Below are positions 6,475 through 11,062 of a stretch of DNA of 11,062 bases, piece after piece. The stretch covers positions 1 through 11,062 of the forward strand of contig JAGQIY010000214.1 of assembly GCA_020430865.1 (NCBI GenBank), read 5' to 3'. The position numbers and the translations under genes are program-made. This DNA comes from Myxococcales bacterium. Lineage in GTDB: Bacteria; Myxococcota; Polyangia; Polyangiales; Polyangiaceae. A model generated the notes under the pieces. That model searched no databases. It was not told the origin of the DNA and saw only the letters and a list, made by a program, of their open reading frames with translations. Numbering within the stretch: position 1 is the first letter of the stretch; the number at the start of each line of letters is the position of its first letter.

Positions 6475-7881
6475 ATGGCACCCAAGGATCTGTTCATCTG
6501 CCACAACGGTGCGGACAAGGACTGGGCGAAGGAGCTGGGAGCCCGTGTCGAGGCGGAACAGTGGAACGGGCGCAACTTGACCGTCTTCCTGGATGAGTGG
6601 GACATCGACATAGGCGCCAACATTCTTCTCAAGCTCGACGAGGCTCTGGCTTCGTGCCGGTTCCTCGCCGTGCTGATGTCCCCGGAGATGATCGGTTCCG
6701 AATGGTGCAAGCTGGAGTACACGGCGATCCTCGCTGATGATCCGACCAACCGCCGTGGCCGCCTCATCCCGATACGCCTGCGGGACTTTCACAGAACCAA
6801 CGGTGAGCGACTCGATGTGCCGCCAATTCTGCGGGGTCTCAACCATCTCGACTTCAGGAAGAAGGACGAGTTCGAGCGTGTATTTCCGCGCCTTCTCGCG
6901 AAGCTTCGAGGCGAACCACCACCTCGGGGGCGGCCTAAGCGGGAGCGGGTAGCACCCGAAGCGCTCACGCCGGCTCTGCCCGAGGGGCGCGAGGAGCCCG
7001 ACCCGCATCCCGAGGGACTCCTCAGCAATCTGCTTCCGCTCACGTCCATCCCTAAGAGTGTCTGGAGCGCACCGACGCATCTCAGACTCAAGAGTGATCT
7101 TCGGGACCGGCCCCATCTGCCTCCGTTCATTCTGAGAGAAGAACGGCTCTATGCATTCACCGACCTGCTCGGGAAGGACGGCGCCTTCGAACCTGAGATC
7201 GATACGTCTGACGTTCGGCAACATTCGGTGATCGCCTGGCAGAACGACCCTGTACGGTGGAGGTGGTTCGTCGAGCTGCTCAATCTCGCACTTCGAGACC
7301 ATCTCTGGCCGGAGGTTCAGTTCGACCGCGAGCACCGTCGATACTGGTTCGTGCCGCAGGCCGATACCTCCGTGAAACTCAAGTGGGGCGCTGGCACCAA
7401 GAGAACGGTGGTCCGTGCGCCAAACAAGGGGACCTCGGGAAGTTGGATCCATCACGCCGCAGAGCTTCGCTTTGAGACGATCGGATCGTCAGTGTTCCTG
7501 TCCGTCAACCCGACCTACGTTTTCACGACGGATGGTCGGACGCCGGTGCCGCGTGACGCCATTCGACCCCTAGCTGCCCAGTGGGGAGGCCGCGAGAGAA
7601 ACGGAACGATCCTCCGTCATGTGCTCATGTGGGCCGACGTCGTGACGAAGGGCAAGAAGGTGTGCCAGATCCTCGCCGGCGATCAGCACATCGAGATCAC
7701 TCGGCTACCAGCAACCGTCGAGACCCCCGTGGGACTCGCGGGCGACCGCGTTCGCGTGAAGGCATTGCTGCGGTACTCCAACAGGGAGTGGGACCTCAAC
7801 GTGCCGTTCGGCTTCGTGATCGACGATTCGCCGTCCGCACCGTTCGATGAGGCGGACGACGAGGTGGACGATGAGCCATAG
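6475..7881 (+). CDS. TIR-APAZ protein, NADase effector of a short-Argonaute (SPARTA-type) system
   Basis: A 468-residue two-domain protein. Residues 5-145 form a TIR domain: DLFICHNGADKDWAKEL at the start, a BB-loop region FLDEWDIDIGANI (38-50), VLMSPEMIGSEWCKLEY (66-82) with the probable catalytic glutamate E81 in the W-x3-E motif, then LIPIRLRDF. A proline-rich charged linker (about 147-180) leads to an APAZ region (about 190-450) that includes HHAAELRFETIGSSVFLSVN (326-345) and a TYVFTTDG strand. APAZ substitutes for the N-PAZ half of long Argonautes and binds the short pAgo. In SPARTA systems the complex degrades NAD when a guide-bound pAgo recognises invader nucleic acid, killing or arresting the cell. 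ATG 6475 is preferred for its AGGA spacing. The gene ends in a very acidic tail (FDEADDEVDDEP) and overlaps the pAgo gene by 11 nt. The TIR call is firm; APAZ is inferred from motifs and the partner gene. Confidence 0.88.
   Translation: MAPKDLFICHNGADKDWAKELGARVEAEQWNGRNLTVFLDEWDIDIGANILLKLDEALASCRFLAVLMSPEMIGSEWCKLEYTAILADDPTNRRGRLIPIRLRDFHRTNGERLDVPPILRGLNHLDFRKKDEFERVFPRLLAKLRGEPPPRGRPKRERVAPEALTPALPEGREEPDPHPEGLLSNLLPLTSIPKSVWSAPTHLRLKSDLRDRPHLPPFILREERLYAFTDLLGKDGAFEPEIDTSDVRQHSVIAWQNDPVRWRWFVELLNLALRDHLWPEVQFDREHRRYWFVPQADTSVKLKWGAGTKRTVVRAPNKGTSGSWIHHAAELRFETIGSSVFLSVNPTYVFTTDGRTPVPRDAIRPLAAQWGGRERNGTILRHVLMWADVVTKGKKVCQILAGDQHIEITRLPATVETPVGLAGDRVRVKALLRYSNREWDLNVPFGFVIDDSPSAPFDEADDEVDDEP
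7861..7864 (+). promoter_or_regulatory. Ribosome binding site of the short pAgo gene
   Basis: GAGG, 6 nt before ATG 7871 and inside the last codons of the TIR-APAZ gene. It decides the pAgo start at 7871 rather than the in-frame ATG 7847, which has no comparable site. Confidence 0.6.
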
Positions 7882-9490
7882 CCGAAAGCCGCGACGGAAG
7901 GGCTCAGCCAAAACGAGGGCCAAGGCCCCAAAGGATCGCCAGCCGGTCAGAGGCAAGCGATCGCCCGCCGGAAGCGTCCGTGCCCAGCGAGATGCTGAGC
8001 TGGAAGCGTTGCTGCGCCAACCGTCGAACTTCAGAGCCTGGCACGTCGGTGAGCCCCCCATCCTCGTGGGTCAGGGGCACCCATGCGCGGATCCCAAGCT
8101 TGGATTGACGGTGTATGGACCGTGGCGAACTCAGGATGATCCCGGTCGACGGCAGATTCGAATCGGCATCATCGGGACCGGTGAGACTATCGACACGGCC
8201 CAGCACTGGCTGGAGCGCTGCCGACGACGAGTCGATCCGGATCCTGCCGATGAAGCCGATCCATTCCTTTTTCCGTCCTTTCCCGGGATGGAGTCCGATG
8301 ACGGCTACGGTTGTGAGCTGGACTTCCCTCAAGCACTCGTCGAGACACTCCGGGATGTCGAGATCGCGCGATGCACATCCGCGCCCGATCGTGACGCGGC
8401 TGTTGAAGCGATGGCGAGCGCCGTTGGTGCACGACTCCAAGCGCTGAGTGAACGAGAGAGCCCACCGGATGTGGTCTTGGTAGCGCTTCCCGAGACCGTT
8501 CGAGCGGCGGCTGGGGGTGGTCGCAGGCGTCCCCAGCCGCGGCGCACCAAGCCTGAGAAACGACAACTTTCCTTGGCGTTCATGGATCCGCGCCCCGTCG
8601 AGCCCTTTCGACCTTCACGCACCCTCCACCGAGCGATCAAGGCTGAAGGAATGCGCGTAGGTCTTCCCACACAGCTCGCGTGGCCGAGTGCGCTTGAAGG
8701 TGCGGCGAACGTCCAGGACGACGCCACGCGAGCTTGGAACTTCTGCACGGCGCTGTACTACAAGGCGGGCGGCGTCCCCTGGCGCGTCGACGGGCTGGCT
8801 CGCAACACGTGCTACGTCGGCATCAGCTTCTTCCAGCCGATCGATGCGATTGGGGAGCTGCAAGCGAGCATGGCGCAAGCATTCTCAGACCGAGGGGAAG
8901 GGACGGTCTTGCGGGGCTCCAGATTCCGTTGGGACCGCACACAAGGACCCCCGCGGCTATCCGCCGAAGCGTCCGAGGACCTGCTGAGGAGTGTGCTCAC
9001 GCAGTACGAGGTTCATCATCGCCAGAAGCCTGCTCGGGTGGTGGTCTACAAGAGTTCGGCGTTCTCTCCTGAGGAGCTTACCGGGATGGAGGCAGCCCTT
9101 GCCGATGGCGTGAGCTACTACGACTTTCTCTCCATCGCACCGAGCAGCATCCGCTTCCTGCGCGTCGGACGAGAGCCTCCCCTGCGGGGCACGGCGATCC
9201 AGATCGCGCCGAAGAGGTTCATCATGTACACGCGAGGCTACGTTCCGTACCTGAAGCTCTATCCTGGTATGCGCATTCCGCGGCCAATGCAGCTCACGCA
9301 CGAACGCGGCTCCGGCTCCGTGAAGGAACTGATGAGCGAGCTGCTGGCCCTGACGCGCATGAACTGGAACTCCGCCGACTTTGCGTCTGCCGAGCCGATC
9401 ACCCTCGCCTTCTCCAGGAACGTGGGCCTGATCCTGTCGGAGCTTCCCGCCAACATCGAGCCGCAAACATCGTTCCGTTACTACATGTAG
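7871..9490 (+). CDS. Short prokaryotic Argonaute (MID-PIWI, catalytically inactive)
   Basis: A 539-residue short pAgo. The MID domain (about 195-310) has the 5'-phosphate pocket motif HKQK as H253, K257, Q268 and K298, so guide binding should be intact. The PIWI half (about 311-539) shows CYVGISFFQP, KPARVVVYKSSAF, YYDFLSI, RGYVPYLKLYPGMRIPRP and LLALTRMNWNSADF. The catalytic DEDX aspartates are missing: S319 stands in VGIS and S395/S396 in YKSS where active Argonautes carry aspartate, and MNWN ends the motif. It should therefore guide and sense rather than cut. The first 40 residues are strongly basic and look disordered, and further basic (213-231) and acidic (121-147) insertions make it slightly longer than typical short pAgos. 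ATG 7871 overlaps the TIR-APAZ gene by 11 nt with GAGG at good spacing, indicating coupled translation and stoichiometric partners. Together they form a SPARTA-like pair. Confidence 0.92.
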   Translation: MSHSRKPRRKGSAKTRAKAPKDRQPVRGKRSPAGSVRAQRDAELEALLRQPSNFRAWHVGEPPILVGQGHPCADPKLGLTVYGPWRTQDDPGRRQIRIGIIGTGETIDTAQHWLERCRRRVDPDPADEADPFLFPSFPGMESDDGYGCELDFPQALVETLRDVEIARCTSAPDRDAAVEAMASAVGARLQALSERESPPDVVLVALPETVRAAAGGGRRRPQPRRTKPEKRQLSLAFMDPRPVEPFRPSRTLHRAIKAEGMRVGLPTQLAWPSALEGAANVQDDATRAWNFCTALYYKAGGVPWRVDGLARNTCYVGISFFQPIDAIGELQASMAQAFSDRGEGTVLRGSRFRWDRTQGPPRLSAEASEDLLRSVLTQYEVHHRQKPARVVVYKSSAFSPEELTGMEAALADGVSYYDFLSIAPSSIRFLRVGREPPLRGTAIQIAPKRFIMYTRGYVPYLKLYPGMRIPRPMQLTHERGSGSVKELMSELLALTRMNWNSADFASAEPITLAFSRNVGLILSELPANIEPQTSFRYYM

Positions 9491-9506
9491 GCGGAGCGCC
9501 GCGACC

Positions 9507-10553
9507 GTGACCAGCTCCACGCTCCTCCGCCTGTTCCGGCTTGCCAAGGCGACCGGCGCCCAGGCGCTGGAGAACTACACGACCGAGGCGCTCGCGGCCG
9601 CGGTGCGCGCCGACCCCGGTCCGTTGCTCGCTGCGCTCACGGCCCGCGCCATCGTCACCGCCGATGGCGTCGAGGTCGTTCAGACCCAGGTGCATATCGC
9701 GGGGACCGGAATCCTCGATCTGGTTGTACGCCTTGTACCGGGATGCACCGTATGGATCGAGGCGAAGGTCGGCGCTGGAGAGAGCGGCGATCAGCTTCGC
9801 CGGTACGTCGCCCGGATCGCCTCGATGCCGACGAGGGAGGCGCCGAAGCTGGTGATTCTCGGTCCCGCGCCGCTCTCCGAAGATCCCACAATCACCTGGC
9901 TACCCTGGCAGGCGCTCTATGACGCGATCCCCACGGACAGCTCCGCGCACGCCTACTGGACGGACTTTCGGCGATTCTTGAAGGACATCGACATGGCCGA
10001 CGACAGCAACGACCCGACGACGACCGCTGAACAGGGCTCGCTGGGTGCCGCGCACCGGATGCTCACCAAGATGACAAAGGTGCTCGCCGTGGCGGGCGCG
10101 GGCGCGAACGAGGTTTGGCCGGGCTCGAACTGGCCAGCGGATCCAGACGCCGTGCGCAAGCAGCTCGGCACGCGTTTCGCCAAGGGGTACGGCCTCACCA
10201 TCGAGCACAAGGCGCGGTACTGGCCGTGTGGGATCTCGATGGGCGCCTACCACGACGACGGAAGCGACGAGGGCTGGCTGGGCATCTGGATCTGGTGCCA
10301 GCCAAAGCGCGTCGTCGAACGGGATCGGATCTGGGCCACGGCGGACGACCTGAAGCTACCCTGGGAGCGCGACCCGGCAAGCTGGGAACTGATCGGCGCG
10401 CACAAGAGGCTCGCCGAGTTCGCGGACCATGCCGAGCAGACGGAGTGGCTGGTCGAGCATCTCGACGACCTCAAGCATGCCGGATTGATCACGCTGCTGC
10501 CGACTCTTGGGAGCGGCGAGCCGGCGCTCGCCGAACCAGGTGATCTTGAGTAG
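9507..10553 (+). CDS. PD-(D/E)XK nuclease superfamily protein linked to the pAgo operon
   Basis: A 348-residue protein whose first 160 residues look like a PD-(D/E)XK nuclease core. LENYTTEALA holds the helical glutamate E22. D71 lies in GILDLVV, the E85-A-K87 motif in VWIEAKVGAGE, and Q96 in the GDQLRRY helix, which is the D...ExK...Q order of that superfamily. This is followed by a strand APKLVILGP and a tryptophan-containing region. The C-terminal half (about 175-330) contains several tryptophan-rich strands (YWPCGISMG, WLGIWIWCQP) and a long charged helix near 295-325, and may recognise a target. I cannot name it. GTG 9507 lies 16 nt after the pAgo stop, with GGAG at 9493-9496, so it is probably cotranscribed. 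The stretch looks more GC-rich than the pAgo gene, which may mean a separate origin. Catalytic residues appear intact. DNA cleavage is inferred. Confidence 0.78.
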   Translation: MTSSTLLRLFRLAKATGAQALENYTTEALAAAVRADPGPLLAALTARAIVTADGVEVVQTQVHIAGTGILDLVVRLVPGCTVWIEAKVGAGESGDQLRRYVARIASMPTREAPKLVILGPAPLSEDPTITWLPWQALYDAIPTDSSAHAYWTDFRRFLKDIDMADDSNDPTTTAEQGSLGAAHRMLTKMTKVLAVAGAGANEVWPGSNWPADPDAVRKQLGTRFAKGYGLTIEHKARYWPCGISMGAYHDDGSDEGWLGIWIWCQPKRVVERDRIWATADDLKLPWERDPASWELIGAHKRLAEFADHAEQTEWLVEHLDDLKHAGLITLLPTLGSGEPALAEPGDLE

Positions 10554-10583
10554 GGGCGCCTGGAGTAGCGACCGCTCGCGCAT

Positions 10584-11062
10584 TCACGAGGGTCGAACGA
10601 CCTCTTTCTGAATCTCAAATTGCCGGTCGTGAGGCCAGCCTTCGCCTGGGTCGAGACCGAGGTGGATCTGCTGTGTCGCGTCAGCCAAGGCTGTCAGCGA
10701 CATCAGCGGCGGGATCGCCTGCGCAACTGTGGCTGCCTTTCCTTTCTTCCAGCAGGTCGGCGGGTTCCAGTCGTTGGCCAGCTCACCGGCGGTGAGGACG
10801 ACCACGGGGTTACGCCACTGCCTCCGCCCAGACGTGGCCAGGGGTTGGATCAAGCGCGCCTCGTCCGCTGTCAGTCGCTCGTTGAGGTTTGCGAACACGA
10901 GGAACGCCCCGGGAAACGCGCGCGCCACGGCCCGCATGCGCTGAACATCCTTCTTCTCGAACCGTCCGAACGTCTTGCACTCGCCGAAGATGACGCGCAT
11001 CGGGCTGGTCCAGGGACCGTCCTCCTGCCACAGCATGGCGAAGTCCAGTTCGTTTTCGATTC
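10584..11062 (-). CDS. C-terminal part of a PD-(D/E)XK-like protein (5' end outside window)
   Basis: An open minus-strand frame enters from the right edge and ends at TGA 10586-10584. An internal ATG at 11036 could be mistaken for a start, but the frame is open above it (IENELDFA) and those residues complete a nuclease motif. The aspartate of ELDF, followed by a strand RVIFGECKTFG with the E-C-K motif and then a helix KKDVQRMRAVARAF, fits the D...ExK core of the PD-(D/E)XK superfamily. FLVFANLNERL and PVVVLTAGEL follow as strand-turn elements. About 158 residues are visible, so the nuclease-like domain probably sits at the C-terminus of a larger protein, such as a helicase or restriction factor. 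The gene converges on the upstream nuclease gene across a 30-bp gap in which I see no convincing terminator. Family name and function are unknown. Confidence 0.65.
   Translation of the reverse strand, partial: IENELDFAMLWQEDGPWTSPMRVIFGECKTFGRFEKKDVQRMRAVARAFPGAFLVFANLNERLTADEARLIQPLATSGRRQWRNPVVVLTAGELANDWNPPTCWKKGKAATVAQAIPPLMSLTALADATQQIHLGLDPGEGWPHDRQFEIQKEVVRPS

Noticed and set aside
6409..7455. Minus-strand open frame of 348 codons antisense to the TIR-APAZ gene
   Set aside because: The plus-strand frame encodes an intact TIR domain with the catalytic glutamate; the antisense product has no recognisable features.
7847..7870. Upstream start for the pAgo gene
   Set aside because: ATG 7847 lacks a ribosome binding site and would lengthen the overlap with the TIR-APAZ gene to 35 nt. 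ATG 7871 has GAGG at 6-nt spacing.
10554..10583. Terminator in the convergent 30-bp gap
   Set aside because: Only very short imperfect stems can be drawn (for example AGCG-AC-CGCT) and no T-run follows.
1..11062. CRISPR array, tRNA, insertion sequence or attachment-site repeats
   Set aside because: I saw no regularly spaced repeats, tRNA-like cloverleaf, transposase or integrase gene, or paired direct repeats flanking the blocks.

Overview
The window is high-GC DNA with GC-rich third codon positions and densely packed, overlapping genes. That suggests a large-genome, high-GC bacterium such as a myxobacterium or related proteobacterium, or an actinobacterium. I see no marker gene that settles the taxonomy.

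The content is a defence island built from two back-to-back blocks. The left block (1-6049, minus strand) is the leading half of a BREX operon in the order brxE - brxA - brxB - brxC. The genes are joined by 4-nt ATGA/GTGA overlaps or gaps of about 22 nt. A brxE-like gene ahead of brxA points to the type 6 arrangement. Downstream of brxC, where pglX would normally follow, a 23-nt gap leads to the start of a small unrecognised protein (369 down to 1, leaving the window). The methyltransferase PglX, the phosphatase-like PglZ and the remaining BREX genes are not in the window and presumably lie to the left.

The right block (6095-10553, plus strand) starts divergently from brxE. It holds a single-domain MerR/BldC-type HTH protein, then a TIR-APAZ protein, a short prokaryotic Argonaute (MID-PIWI, catalytically dead PIWI, intact HKQK guide-phosphate motif), and a PD-(D/E)XK nuclease-like protein 16 nt further on. 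The TIR-APAZ/pAgo pair has the composition of a SPARTA system, in which guide-directed recognition of invader nucleic acid activates TIR NADase activity and kills or arrests the cell. The closely linked nuclease gene is not part of the standard two-gene system and is the most unusual element here.

The 45-bp gap between the divergent blocks carries two overlapping inverted repeats. One has the shape of a MerR-family operator (ACCTTG, 10 bp, CAAGGT). The small HTH protein may therefore regulate itself and brxE from this site, which would link the two defence blocks. At the right edge (10584-11062, minus strand, convergent) is the C-terminal part of another PD-(D/E)XK-like protein whose start lies outside the window.

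I found no rRNA, tRNA, CRISPR array, insertion sequence or convincing terminator.
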